64,000 nt of DNA from NCBI GenBank assembly GCA_963555775.3, contig CAUVWY020000001.1, positions 158,314-222,313 on the forward strand. The letters run 5' to 3'. The notes under the pieces are model-generated. The model did no database searches. It saw nothing but the letters and a program-made list of their open reading frames with translations, and had not been told where the DNA came from. The position numbers and the translations under genes were made by a program. Shown here one piece after another: positions 39,372 to 49,158 of this stretch. Every line of letters starts with the position of its first letter. Within the stretch, counting starts at the first letter, position 1. The stretch is from JAJEDW01 sp963555775 (lineage in GTDB: Bacteria > Acidobacteriota > Terriglobia > 20CM-2-55-15).

Positions 39372-40298
39372 ATGAAGAAAATGACGAGGAGAAGCTTCAT
39401 GGGGACGGCCGGAATGGCAGCGGCGGCGCCCGCAATCGGAGCCCTCGCGACCGAATCCAGCGCTGCGGCACAGAGTTCGATCGAAGTTGAAAGGGATGTC
39501 GTTTTCGGAAAGGGCGGCGAAACCGATCTGAAACTCGATATCTACAAGCCACCGGCTGGCAGCGAGAAACGGATGGCAACCATCCACATCCATGGCGGTG
39601 GTTTTCGCGCCGGAAACAAGGAATCGCTGAACCAGAGAATCCTTCCGTACGCCGAACGCGGCTATGTCGCGATTGCCTCTCAATATCGACTGACAGGAGA
39701 AGCCCGGTGGCCGGCACAGATCCACGACGTGAAAGCAGCTATTCGATGGGTCCGGGCGCACGCCGGCGACCTGGGTGTCATGCCGGATCGAATCGCGATT
39801 GCCGGATACTCCGCCGGAGGCCAACTTGCCTTGTTTGCCGCGGGCACCGGCGACCGGCCAGAGTTCGAAGGCGATGGGGGAACGCCCGGCGTCAGCAGCC
39901 AGACCATTGCGTGCTTCGCATATTATCCCGGAACCGAAGTTCGCGTGGGACGTGGCGGTAACTCGAACCCGCTACTTCCGGAGGGAAGCGATTAAGCGGC
40001 CCACGTATCCGCCTCCCCGACCACCTACGTCGCGGATTTCGTTCCGACGGTACTGTTTCACGGCACCGAGGACACCACGATCCCGCTCGAGAGCAGCGAA
40101 CGATTCTACCGGATGCTGCAGGACGCGGAGATCGCGTCCGAACTGCATGCCTTTGCCGGCGTGCCGCACGTATTCGACAGTCATCCAGAATTCGCGCAAA
40201 CGGCGGCGCAACTTGCGGATTTCTTCACCGACCGGTACGTGATCAATCCCCGCACCTACCCACCGTTCGGGGGTGGCGGCGGCCGTGGAGCGGAGTAG
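39372..40298 (+). pseudogene. Tat-exported alpha/beta hydrolase interrupted by an in-frame TAA
   Basis: The first 207 codons encode a Tat-like signal (MTRRSFMGTAG), an oxyanion motif HIHGGGFRAG (74-77 HGGG) and the nucleophile elbow IAGYSAGGQ (S147). TAA at 39993-39995 then stops translation. The same frame continues for 100 more codons with VLFHGTEDTTIP (acid D at about 234) and FAGVPHVFD (His at about 266), ending at TAG 40298. No frameshift is needed, so this is a nonsense change that removes two of the three catalytic residues. GGGAG precedes the ATG. Confidence 0.8.
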
Positions 40299-40450
40299 AT
40301 TTGAAATCTGAATGCGGTGGGAATCCGGACTTTCCTGTTTCGGATTTCCCCCCTCCGATTGCGGAATCTCCAATCATTGATCTCCTGCCTCTTTTTTCAT
40401 TGCTCGGCTGACGATTCCTTTTCTCGATTGCCCTATACTCCCAAAAACCG

Positions 40451-41476
40451 ATGGAAACACTGTTCGAAGAGTTATTCAGTGACATGAACGCGCTCCTGCT
40501 TGCGGGAACAATCGTTCTTACGCTCGCGGTTCTCGGAAAGTCCGCCGATTGGTTGGTGGATGCAGCCGTGGCCCTGTCGGAAAAATCGCAGGTGCCGAAG
40601 GTGGTAATCGGCGCCACGATCGTGAGTCTCGGAACCACCGCACCCGAGGCTGCCGTATCGGTTTTGGCCGCGATGCAGGGTAGTCCGGGACTTGCCATGG
40701 GCAACGCGGTGGGATCCATCATCTGCGACACGGGTCTCATTCTCGGGTTGGCGTCGCTGATCGCGCCGTTGAAACTGAACCGGACCATTGTCAACCGACA
40801 GGGCTGGATACAACTCGGCGCGGGAATGGCTCTCGTGATTCTCTCGTTTCCACTGAGCAGTCCAGCCGCGGCCCTCGTCTCGGGAGGCAACCTGCCTCAG
40901 TTGGCGGGATTCGTTTTCCTCATTGCTCTCAGCGTGTATATCTACATGTCCATACGGTGGGCACGGAAGGGCACGGAAGGCGCCCTGGGTGAAGAGTCGC
41001 AAAACGATACGACAAACACCATGCCCATCATTGTTGTCAAGCTGGTCGGCTCTCTGGCGTTGGTCCTCATCTCGGCAATGGTGTTGATCCCGGCTGTCGC
41101 GGAGGCGGCACGGCGTCTTTCTGTTCCGGAAAGCATCATCGCGGCAACCTTGGTGGCATTCGGTACTTCGCTTCCCGAACTGGTCACGGCGATCAAGGCT
41201 TCGATGCGGGGCCATGGCGAACTCGCCGTTGGCAACGTGATCGGCGCCGATATTCTCAACGTTCTGTTTGTCGCTGGAGCGGCAGCAGCGGTAACGCCAG
41301 GGGGGTTGATGGCCGGCCCTCATTTTTTCAAGGTTCTGTTTCCAACGATGATCTTTATCCTGTTGGTGTTTCGGCTCGGGGTGATGTTTTCGGGTGAATC
41401 CCTGAAACGCCCGTTCGGAATCGTCCTGATTTCATCGTACGTTTTCGTTACGCTGGTGAGTTACCTGATCGAATAG
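40451..41476 (+). CDS. CaCA-family cation/proton or sodium/calcium antiporter
   Basis: 341 residues with about ten membrane segments in two inverted halves. The alpha repeats are GATIVSLGTTAPEAAVSVLA (about 54-73) and ATLVAFGTSLPELVTAIKAS, each carrying the ion-binding Glu, with GNAVGSIICDTGLIL and GNVIGADILNVLFV after them. The family exchanges Ca2+ for Na+ or H+. It starts at ATG 40451 and is followed 7 nt later by the DUF4403 gene. Confidence 0.92.
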   Translation: METLFEELFSDMNALLLAGTIVLTLAVLGKSADWLVDAAVALSEKSQVPKVVIGATIVSLGTTAPEAAVSVLAAMQGSPGLAMGNAVGSIICDTGLILGLASLIAPLKLNRTIVNRQGWIQLGAGMALVILSFPLSSPAAALVSGGNLPQLAGFVFLIALSVYIYMSIRWARKGTEGALGEESQNDTTNTMPIIVVKLVGSLALVLISAMVLIPAVAEAARRLSVPESIIAATLVAFGTSLPELVTAIKASMRGHGELAVGNVIGADILNVLFVAGAAAAVTPGGLMAGPHFFKVLFPTMIFILLVFRLGVMFSGESLKRPFGIVLISSYVFVTLVSYLIE

Positions 41477-41483
41477 CCGCCCA

Positions 41484-42947
41484 ATGCCCACCAAGTACGC
41501 CATCGGGCTCAGTGCAATCGCGACGCTGATTGTCGTGGGACTCGCCCTCGCCGGATTCATCGTCAACCGCGAACCGAACCCGACCCGGGTTTCCGAACCA
41601 CTACCCGACGCGGCGGCTATAGAACCCCGCCTCTCACGCATTGCGACTCCCGTCACTGTTCCCCTGGAGCAGTTGCGCCAGATTGCCGATCGGCGTTTGT
41701 CCGGCGAAATCTTCCGTGAAAACCGGGAAATTGCGAATGGAATCGGAGTGGACCTCGCGATCCTGCGACGGAACGAACCCATCCAGATGGATATGATCGC
41801 AGGCTGGTTGACCACAAACGTTCCGATCACGGTAACCGGCACCCCCAACATCAGGCTCGGGCCGCTCAGGATACCCGGAAACGCAGTGGGTGGATTCGAG
41901 GCGGATCTCGACGTCGGGCTGCGGACGCAAGTCCGAATAAACCCGGACTGGACGGTCACGTCAAACACGATGGCCGATATCGAAGTCGGCCGTGCCGATC
42001 TGACTATCGCCGGACGGGTTACGGACGCCTCCCCTGTGGTTTCCGAAATCCTGGATCGTAATCTGGAACGCATCGCGGCGCCCCTGGATGACTACCTCCG
42101 GAACCTGGATATCCGCACGATGATGGAACCGATCTGGTTGCGGTTGAGTGAGCCGGTGCGACTGAGGGGCGATCCGCAGGTGTGGCTCCGGATTCGACCT
42201 GAACGATTCAGTTACTCGCCACCGGATATTCAAGCAAATAGCGTTCGCTTCGACATCGGCGTGGAAGCATACCTTGACTCGGTTGTCGGCGAGCGGCCGG
42301 CGACGATGGAACCCGGGTCGATCCCCGATCTCGATGAGGCGCCACGCGAACCGGGTTCCTTCAATGTCGCTGTCCCCATCGCCTTGCAGCTATCGGAAGC
42401 GAACCGAATTCTCTCAGAGCGGATTACCGGGCGTGAAGACCGCATCGGGGAGGGCGCGGTGGTCCGATGGCAGGCGATCGCACTTGAAGGCGTGGAAAAC
42501 CGATTGAGAGTATCGGTCGAGTTCGAAGCCGAAACCGGCTTTCCCGTTCTGAACGAGTTGGCCGGAGTCATGATACTCGAGGGCCGGCCCGGCTATATCC
42601 CATCGTCGCAAACCCTCACGATGACGGACATCGACTACGAATTGGATTCGGACAGTACACTCGCCAGGCTCGCCGACTGGCTGCTTCACGACCGCTTGCG
42701 CCGACAGATACAGAACGAGCTGGTGATCCCGGTGGACGAACTCATTGAAAACGTGCGTGGCAGTCTCCAAAGAGAAATGGCCCGAATCTCATTCGGCAAT
42801 TACGGAACAGCCCAGGTCAGCGTGAACAGGCTGGAACCGAACCTGCAGGGTGTGTCCAACGACGCCCTCGATCTGGTCATCGTGGCCGATGGAACGTTGC
42901 GTCTCGATCTGAACCTGTTGGCAACACGCCAGGAGCCTGTCCAATAG
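41484..42947 (+). CDS. DUF4403 family membrane-anchored protein
   Basis: 487 residues. One N-terminal anchor (about 6-27), then repeated lipid-binding-like tubular folds: VTVPLEQLRQIADRRL, ITVTGTPNIRLGPLRI, RFDIGVEAYLDSVVGE and FNVAVPIALQLSEANRIL. This is the DUF4403 layout, related in shape to BPI/SMP-type proteins; function unknown. It is separated from the antiporter by 7 nt and likely co-transcribed. Confidence 0.85.
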   Translation: MPTKYAIGLSAIATLIVVGLALAGFIVNREPNPTRVSEPLPDAAAIEPRLSRIATPVTVPLEQLRQIADRRLSGEIFRENREIANGIGVDLAILRRNEPIQMDMIAGWLTTNVPITVTGTPNIRLGPLRIPGNAVGGFEADLDVGLRTQVRINPDWTVTSNTMADIEVGRADLTIAGRVTDASPVVSEILDRNLERIAAPLDDYLRNLDIRTMMEPIWLRLSEPVRLRGDPQVWLRIRPERFSYSPPDIQANSVRFDIGVEAYLDSVVGERPATMEPGSIPDLDEAPREPGSFNVAVPIALQLSEANRILSERITGREDRIGEGAVVRWQAIALEGVENRLRVSVEFEAETGFPVLNELAGVMILEGRPGYIPSSQTLTMTDIDYELDSDSTLARLADWLLHDRLRRQIQNELVIPVDELIENVRGSLQREMARISFGNYGTAQVSVNRLEPNLQGVSNDALDLVIVADGTLRLDLNLLATRQEPVQ

Positions 42948-43048
42948 ATCCGGCTGCGCGATCCGGTGAAACGTTCGACTGCTTTTCAAACGTTCCATTC
43001 AAACGCTCTATCCCGAACAGGGCGGCTTCTTCCGACACTTCCGGAGAA

Positions 43049-45286
43049 CTATGTGGACCGGGAAACGGTTTCCAGAACCGTCCTTGCCGATTCGCACATC
43101 TGGCTTGGCCAATCGTTGTCCGAGGCGATCGCCTCCAGCGCCTCGGCAGCAAGGGGCAGTTGTCTGAGGGACAGCAAGAGATCGAACGCAAAACTCGCTC
43201 TCGCGGACCGCCGCAGAATCGTACCGTATTCCTCTCGCTCGTCCCATGCCACCGCTCGGAGATCGTCAATCAGATCCTGTACCAGATCGTCGGGCAACTC
43301 CGCGCCGTCGATGCTCAAATTCCGCAGAAAATCGCGGCGTTCTTCCCTCCCGGAAGCGTGTATCTCACGTGCGATTTCAACGCGTTGATCCTCATCCGGC
43401 AACATGGCCGCGGCGAATGCCGGGGCATTGCCCCGGTTGGCATCGAACCACCGGCTTCGAATCGCCTTGACGGCGTTTCCGGCTTCGTCGTCGGAATTGG
43501 TCAACCGAAAGGCCGCGAAGTAGTCCTGAAACGATTGATGCGTCCAATAGAACCGGTCACCCGCCATTCTGAGAAAGAAACTGTCGGCGGCTGCAAACTC
43601 CGCGAACCGTCCGGCCCGTTCAGAAGCCGATGCGGGGTCGATCTTCAAATGCTGAATAAAGTAACGCGTCACCGACTGCAGCAGCCATTCCTTGTCCTGT
43701 ACGGTCGCCGACCGCAGCAACTCCAATGCGAGAAAGCCCAGCACATCGACCGCGTTGTCGATGATGTCGGTTCCGTACTTGTCTCCAAGCCGCTTCCGAT
43801 GCCAATCCCCGGCCGAGACCTTCACCAACTCCGCATAGAGATCGACCAACCGCGACGGCAGGGGTGCGGCCTCGCGTTCGTAGAGCGCCAACGCAACCGA
43901 AAGGGCCAGCGGCGACGAAAGCAATCCGGATCGAACCAACGCCCGGTTGCCCTGAAGAAACCGATCGGCGCTGGAGGGAAGCCATCGCCGGACCGCAAGG
44001 GCAATGGAGGCATCGTCCAGCGCCTGAATCTCGTAGACTTCAAATCCGGAATACCTGAAGTGCTCCGCGGTGGATGGCTTTGACGTCACCACCATGCGCG
44101 TTTTTTTGCCAAACTTGGTTTCGTTCCGGATTCTCCCGATCGAATCGACGATCTCGGCAAGGTCACGGCTGTTCTGAATCTCGTCCACACCATCGATCAT
44201 GATGAGCAATCGGAGTCCGGGTGTTTCGACAAGATCGCTCAGGAACCCCGGCGGCAGGTACGTCTCACCCAGCGGTCCATGGCTCTTGCCGATCGCATCC
44301 AGAATCCGCTCTTCGATCTCACCCTTTCGTGCAGCCAGTTGGTTGGCTCGAATGAGGATTGGAAATAAACAGCTCCGGCCTCGGACACCGAGGTTGCCGG
44401 GACCCAATGCAGCCGCATACCCCAGGTATCGAAGCATGCTGGACCGTCCCGAACCCGGGGGGCCGACGATCATGATCCCATGACCGTCGGAACCGCAATG
44501 CCGGGCAAGGCCGGGCATGTCCATGAGTCTTCGGCGAAGACCGTCTTCAGCCTGGACCTTGAAATGAACCGGCGCCATCAGGTCGACGGCGCCCACACCG
44601 GTTTTCGGCGATAGCAGGGTTTGAATCGGCTCCTGGCACGCCTGGCGCATCGCCATGATATGATCGCGCGCCGCAAAGACCGTACCGGTGACGCCAGATG
44701 CGTCGAACCAGCGGGATTGCTCTTGATGATGTTGGTCGTGGGTATCGCGGATTTCAGGAAAGAGCGTATCGATCACCGAGACGGGTGTCGCGGTTTGCCT
44801 GGGCGACAGATTGTTCCTGACGATGGCGCACACGCCGCCGGTCCTCAAGTTGAGAACAGGGGCACCCGCCATTCCCTGCGGGATCCCTCCGGGTCCCAAC
44901 TCGACGATCGGTCCGGTGAAATCCGCGTTCTCAAAAGTCAGACGTTCGGCTTCACCGGCGGCCATCGGATATCCGCACACGAACAACGGGTCCTCGGAAC
45001 GCGCGGGAGCATAGAGATAGGCGGACGGATGAGGGGGCACATCAGTCTGAATTACCGCCACATCCGGGCTGGGGCCGGCCGCATACCGAATCGTTTTCGC
45101 CGGGTAATCCAACCCCTTGTAGTGAACCGATATTCCGCTGCGTAGAGGATACTCACCGCCGTTGGGCGATTCCACGACATGAGCCGGGGTGAGGACCAGA
45201 CCGGGCGCGATAAAGAAACCGGTAGCGGCACCCGCCATGGTTTCGACGCGCACGGTGCAATCGACGAGAAGATCCTTAAGCTCCAT
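43049..45286 (-). CDS. Trypsin-like domain fused to a NACHT NTPase (NLR-like), with degenerate active sites
   Basis: 745 residues. Residues about 1-180 form a trypsin-like fold: LTPAHVV has H36, SPDVAVIQT has D75, but the serine loop reads GIPQGMAGAPV, with A140 where GxSGxP serine is expected. Residues about 230-500 are a NACHT module: Walker A is GPPGSGRSS (R281 in place of Lys), Walker B is LLIMIDGVDEI (D365, D368, E369), and the helical part ends WTHQSFQDYFAAFRL near 610. The rest is helical without a recognisable sensor repeat. Bacterial NACHT-protease proteins are associated with phage and stress conflict systems. With both key residues changed, this copy may be a regulator or sensor rather than a protease. 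Confidence 0.85.
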   Translation of the reverse strand: MELKDLLVDCTVRVETMAGAATGFFIAPGLVLTPAHVVESPNGGEYPLRSGISVHYKGLDYPAKTIRYAAGPSPDVAVIQTDVPPHPSAYLYAPARSEDPLFVCGYPMAAGEAERLTFENADFTGPIVELGPGGIPQGMAGAPVLNLRTGGVCAIVRNNLSPRQTATPVSVIDTLFPEIRDTHDQHHQEQSRWFDASGVTGTVFAARDHIMAMRQACQEPIQTLLSPKTGVGAVDLMAPVHFKVQAEDGLRRRLMDMPGLARHCGSDGHGIMIVGPPGSGRSSMLRYLGYAAALGPGNLGVRGRSCLFPILIRANQLAARKGEIEERILDAIGKSHGPLGETYLPPGFLSDLVETPGLRLLIMIDGVDEIQNSRDLAEIVDSIGRIRNETKFGKKTRMVVTSKPSTAEHFRYSGFEVYEIQALDDASIALAVRRWLPSSADRFLQGNRALVRSGLLSSPLALSVALALYEREAAPLPSRLVDLYAELVKVSAGDWHRKRLGDKYGTDIIDNAVDVLGFLALELLRSATVQDKEWLLQSVTRYFIQHLKIDPASASERAGRFAEFAAADSFFLRMAGDRFYWTHQSFQDYFAAFRLTNSDDEAGNAVKAIRSRWFDANRGNAPAFAAAMLPDEDQRVEIAREIHASGREERRDFLRNLSIDGAELPDDLVQDLIDDLRAVAWDEREEYGTILRRSARASFAFDLLLSLRQLPLAAEALEAIASDNDWPSQMCESARTVLETVSRST

Positions 45287-45319
45287 TTCGTTGCGATTCT
45301 ATCGCACAGGTTTCCCGAT

Positions 45320-46066
45320 TCACCGGTAGTCGGGGTTGGGATAGTCGAAACGACAACCGGCATCCCACTCGGAGCGTTGGTTTCCATGTACCGGAATTCC
45401 GCCGGCGTCCTTCAGCATCCGTGCCAGGTGCATCAGGTTCCATGCCATGAACGTTGTGTTCCTGTTCGTAAAGTCGTTTTCGGGCCCGCCCGACCCGGGG
45501 TCCATATATGAAGGTCCCGGACCGGCTTCTCCGATCCAGCCTGCGTCGGCCTGCGGTGGAATCACGTATCCGAGGTGTTGCAGGGAGTAGAGGATTCCCA
45601 TGCCGCAATGTTTGATCCCGTCCTCATTGCCGGTGACCAGGCATCCCCCAACGCGTCCGTAATAGAGGTACTGCCCGTGTTCGTTGAGTTCGCCCGACAT
45701 CCCGTAGAGCCGCTCGATCACCCTCTGGCAGACCGAAGACTTTTCGCCGAGCCAAATGGGAGTCCCCAACACGAGAATATCCGCGGCTTTGACCTTCTCG
45801 ACGAGTTCGGGCCAGTCGTCGCGTTTCCATCCAAGGGTGGACATGTCGGGATAGACTCCGAATGCGATCTCCAGATCGACAGGACGAAGCGACTCGACCG
45901 CAATGCCATTGGCTTCCATGATTGCCATGGAGATCTTCATCAGACCTTCCGTATGCGACATCTCCGGCGATCGTTTCAGCGTACAGTTCAGAAACAGCGC
46001 GCGAAGATCCGAAAAGTCCCATTTGCTTGAGCTGCAGAGGGCTTGCTGTTCTTCGGTGAGTGCCAT
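45320..46066 (-). CDS. Flavodoxin-fold NAD(P)H-dependent oxidoreductase
   Basis: 248 residues. LRALFLNCTLKRSPEMSHTE is the phosphate-binding start of the flavodoxin-like NAD(P)H:FMN reductases; ADILVLGTPIWLGEKSSVCQ and GRVGGCLVTGNEDGIKH line the flavin site. The N-terminal 20 residues are an extension. Role unknown; such proteins are often quinone or azo reductases. It is encoded 17 nt after the DUF1330 gene. Confidence 0.85.
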   Translation of the reverse strand: MALTEEQQALCSSSKWDFSDLRALFLNCTLKRSPEMSHTEGLMKISMAIMEANGIAVESLRPVDLEIAFGVYPDMSTLGWKRDDWPELVEKVKAADILVLGTPIWLGEKSSVCQRVIERLYGMSGELNEHGQYLYYGRVGGCLVTGNEDGIKHCGMGILYSLQHLGYVIPPQADAGWIGEAGPGPSYMDPGSGGPENDFTNRNTTFMAWNLMHLARMLKDAGGIPVHGNQRSEWDAGCRFDYPNPDYR

Positions 46067-46083
46067 AACTCTCCTTTCGGGAA

Positions 46084-46371
46084 TCAGATTCCGTCGGCAA
46101 CCAGCAACTTGGAATTCGCGGCACTATGACGCAAGCCTTTCGGACCACGATATTCTTCCGAGTTCCACCAGGCCTTGGCTCGCTCCAGAGTTGGAAATTC
46201 AAGAATGACAAGACGACCTGGATCCCAGTCCCCTTCCAGAGTCTCGGTTGCCCCGCCACGGACCAGATACCGGCCTCCATAGGCTTCGACCGTGGGCAGA
46301 ACCAGCCGCTTGTATTCTCCGTATTGCTCCGAATCGGTCACTCGGACCTGAACGACGACGTATGCGGACAT
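46084..46371 (-). CDS. DUF1330 family protein
   Basis: 95 residues. MSAYVVVQVRVTDSEQYGEY and FPTLERAKAWWNSEEYRGPK are the standard DUF1330 landmarks, a ferredoxin-like (dimeric alpha-beta barrel) fold of unknown role. Likely co-transcribed with the flavodoxin-fold reductase downstream. Confidence 0.9.
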   Translation of the reverse strand: MSAYVVVQVRVTDSEQYGEYKRLVLPTVEAYGGRYLVRGGATETLEGDWDPGRLVILEFPTLERAKAWWNSEEYRGPKGLRHSAANSKLLVADGI

Positions 46372-46397
46372 GTTGAACCTCTGGGACTTTCTTCTGA

Positions 46398-47009
46398 CTA
46401 ATTCGGATTCAGACGAATCGTGGGAGTGGAGTCTCCGGGCGGAAATGTGGACTCGAGCCCGAAGCCTCTTTCATCTCGGTGGGGGACGAACGGCCCGTTC
46501 TGCAGTTTGAATTGAATCTTGTAGCTGTTGGGTCTCTGGCGAAGTGTCACCGCCGCCGAAAAGATCCCCGAATCGCCCGGCTCCAACAACACGGGATCGA
46601 GTGGAACTTCGAGCGTGGCCGGGAAGCGTCCCGTCGTCTCCTCGACGCCAATGACAGCAAGCACGTTTTGAACGGTTTCGGTACTGTTATTGGTCATCAC
46701 GCCTGAAACCGACAACGTGTTGCCTTCAAGTTCGTTGGTCAATTGGTTCAGAACGAATGGAAATCCTGAATCGTCTTCGGCGCGGGGAGTCAGGGCGCTC
46801 AGGTATTCTTCTTCCATCGGAACCAGGACCGTAGACAGATCGGTCAGTGAAAACAGCGCAATCCCAACGATAGCCAGACCAATCAGGACACCGGCGCCCA
46901 TTCGGGCGTAGTCCAATCCGGGCTCCGGATCGGGCGCGGCGAAATCGAATCCGGGTTCCTCAAACTCCTCTGACTCCTGTTCGACAGGTTCCGGTGGAGT
47001 GTCGGTCAT
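46398..47009 (-). CDS. Membrane-anchored protein with FxLYD/DUF3426-like domain
   Basis: 203 residues. An acidic N-terminus is followed by one membrane helix (MGAGVLIGLAIVGIALFSL) and a beta-sandwich with NTLSVSGVMTNNSTETVQNV and SGIFSAAVTLRQRPNSYKI. This pattern matches extracytoplasmic FxLYD-like domains. No function can be given. Confidence 0.6.
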   Translation of the reverse strand: MTDTPPEPVEQESEEFEEPGFDFAAPDPEPGLDYARMGAGVLIGLAIVGIALFSLTDLSTVLVPMEEEYLSALTPRAEDDSGFPFVLNQLTNELEGNTLSVSGVMTNNSTETVQNVLAVIGVEETTGRFPATLEVPLDPVLLEPGDSGIFSAAVTLRQRPNSYKIQFKLQNGPFVPHRDERGFGLESTFPPGDSTPTIRLNPN

Positions 47010-47050
47010 TGCACTATCATACCGCGAGGAGGACGGCGAACAGAAAGGAT

Positions 47051-47079
47051 CGGGGCGCGGCCAAACGGCCGCACCCCGG
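47051..47079 (-). terminator. GC-rich hairpin after hppA
   Basis: CGGGGTGCGGCC pairs with GGCCGCGCCCCG (one wobble) over a GTTT loop on the minus strand, 12 nt after the hppA stop, followed by ATCCTTTCTG. Confidence 0.7.
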
Positions 47080-47090
47080 AATTACTGGAA

Positions 47091-49049
47091 CTACGCCAGT
47101 AGCGGCGCCAAAACGAGGGACACGATCGCCATCAGCTTGATGAGAATGTTCATTGACGGACCGGAGGTATCCTTGAACGGATCGCCCACGGTATCGCCCA
47201 CAACCGCGGCCTTATGGGCATCCGAACCCTTGCCGCCCATGTTTCCGGATTCAATGTACTTCTTCGCGTTGTCCCAGGCGCCACCGCTGTTCGACATCAT
47301 GATCGCGAGAAGAACACCGCTGACTGTGGCGCCGCCAAGGAACCCTCCAAGAGTCTCCGGTCCGAGAACGAATCCAACTGTCACCGGCGCCGCGACCGCA
47401 AGCAGGCCGGGCAGAATCATCTCGTTCAAGGCGCTCGAGGTGGCGATCGCGACACAACGGGCACTGTCGGCTTTCGCCTTTCCTTCCATCAGGCCAGGGA
47501 TCTCACGAAACTGACGCCGAACCTCGTTGACCATCTTGAAGGCCGCTCGACCCACCGCATTCATCGTGATCGACGCCAGAAGGAAGGGCATGACGCCCCC
47601 CAACAGCAGGCCGATCACGACAGTCGCCTCAGTCAAATCGATTGAATCCAGACCGACCGTTTGGGTGTACGCGGAAAACAGTGCCAACGCCGTCAGTGCC
47701 GCCGAACCGATCGCAAAGCCCTTGCCAATTGCCGCAGTCGTATTTCCCAGCGCGTCGAGACGGTCCGTGATCTCCCGCACCTCCGGACCCGCGCCCGACA
47801 TCTCGGAGATACCTCCGGCGTTGTCGGCAATGGGGCCGTATGCATCCACGGCCATCGTTACTCCGATGGTCGACAACATCCCGACCGCGGCAATTGCGAT
47901 TCCGTACAGGTCATTCAGGGAATAGGACACGAATATGACCGCGCATATCGTCAGAATCGGTAGAAGCGTGCTCTCCAGACCGATTGCAATACCGCTGATG
48001 ATTGTCGTTGCCGGTCCTGTCTGGCTGGCCTCCGCGATCTTCACGATGGGCTTGCCCGAGGTGTAGTATTCGGCCTGAAATCCGATCAGAACACCACCGA
48101 CGAGACCGGACAGCACCGCCCAGAACGCGTCAAGATTGCCCATGATCGAGTTGACTATGAAGAAAGCCGCGACGACAAACAGCGCTCCAGCGAGGTACGT
48201 CGGCATATGCAGCGCACGCTCCGGATCCATCTTCTTGAAAATACCGATGGAGGCAACACCGATCAGGGAACAGACCAGACCCGCCATCACCAGGACCAGC
48301 GGCAGAGCCATCGCCGACATGCTGTTCCCCAGAACCGCCCCCAGAGCCATGGTCGCGATAACCGAGCCGACATAGGATTCGAAAAGGTCGGCGCCCATAC
48401 CCGCGGTGTCGCCCACGCAGTCACCGACATTGTCTGCAATAACCGCGGGGTTTCGCGGGTCGTCCTCGGGAATCCCAGCCTCAATTTTTCCGACCAGATC
48501 GGCGCCCACATCGGCGCTCTTTGTGAAGATGCCGCCACCGACACGTGCGAACAGCGCGATCGAACTGGCCCCCATTGCGAAACCGTTGATGATCACCGGA
48601 TCCTGCGTGATTGCGTACCATATTCCGAGTCCCAGCAGACCCAGGGAGGCCACCGATATCCCCATGACTGCACCGCCGTTGAATGCCACGGTCAACGCGG
48701 CTGGCGTACCGCCGTCCTTGGCCGCCTGCGTCGTTCGGACATTCGCACGCGTCGCGGCTTTCATGCCGAAGAACCCGGCAAGCATCGAAAAGGCGGCCCC
48801 TGTCAGGAACGCAAGACCGGTCATCCAGTTAAGGGCGATTCCCAGGGCGATGAACACGGCGGCGACAAATACGGACACCATCGCGTATTCCTTCTTCAGG
48901 AACACCATCGCACCCTCATGGATGCTTTCGGCGATCTCCTTCATCAGATCGTTGCCCATCGGCAGTCGAACGATGCCGACATAGATGAACCCGGCGACGG
49001 CCAGGCCAACGATGCCCAGAATGGGAGCTACGCCAGTAAGATCCTCCAT
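47091..49049 (-). CDS. hppA: Membrane-bound ion-pumping pyrophosphatase
   Basis: 652 residues with about 16 membrane helices. The substrate site is DVGADLVGKIEAGIPEDDPR and NPAVIADNVGDCVGDTAGMG. The motif GNTTAAIGKGFAIGSAAL has Ala where K+-independent enzymes have Lys, so a K+-dependent type is predicted. It couples pyrophosphate hydrolysis to H+ or Na+ export; which ion cannot be told here. GGAGGAACCT precedes the ATG. Confidence 0.95.
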   Translation of the reverse strand: MEDLTGVAPILGIVGLAVAGFIYVGIVRLPMGNDLMKEIAESIHEGAMVFLKKEYAMVSVFVAAVFIALGIALNWMTGLAFLTGAAFSMLAGFFGMKAATRANVRTTQAAKDGGTPAALTVAFNGGAVMGISVASLGLLGLGIWYAITQDPVIINGFAMGASSIALFARVGGGIFTKSADVGADLVGKIEAGIPEDDPRNPAVIADNVGDCVGDTAGMGADLFESYVGSVIATMALGAVLGNSMSAMALPLVLVMAGLVCSLIGVASIGIFKKMDPERALHMPTYLAGALFVVAAFFIVNSIMGNLDAFWAVLSGLVGGVLIGFQAEYYTSGKPIVKIAEASQTGPATTIISGIAIGLESTLLPILTICAVIFVSYSLNDLYGIAIAAVGMLSTIGVTMAVDAYGPIADNAGGISEMSGAGPEVREITDRLDALGNTTAAIGKGFAIGSAALTALALFSAYTQTVGLDSIDLTEATVVIGLLLGGVMPFLLASITMNAVGRAAFKMVNEVRRQFREIPGLMEGKAKADSARCVAIATSSALNEMILPGLLAVAAPVTVGFVLGPETLGGFLGGATVSGVLLAIMMSNSGGAWDNAKKYIESGNMGGKGSDAHKAAVVGDTVGDPFKDTSGPSMNILIKLMAIVSLVLAPLLA

Positions 49050-49158
49050 AGGTTCCTCCGCTATCCAACGACTCGAACGGTATTTAACGGCGAGTCATTG
49101 AATGCTGCATTTGTGATTTGATTTGGTTGGACTGGATCCAGGTTGCTGTTCAGGAGGG

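Noticed and set aside
39993..39995. Recoding of the TAA in the hydrolase as selenocysteine or pyrrolysine
   Set aside because: These use TGA and TAG, and no SECIS-like structure or pyl context was seen.
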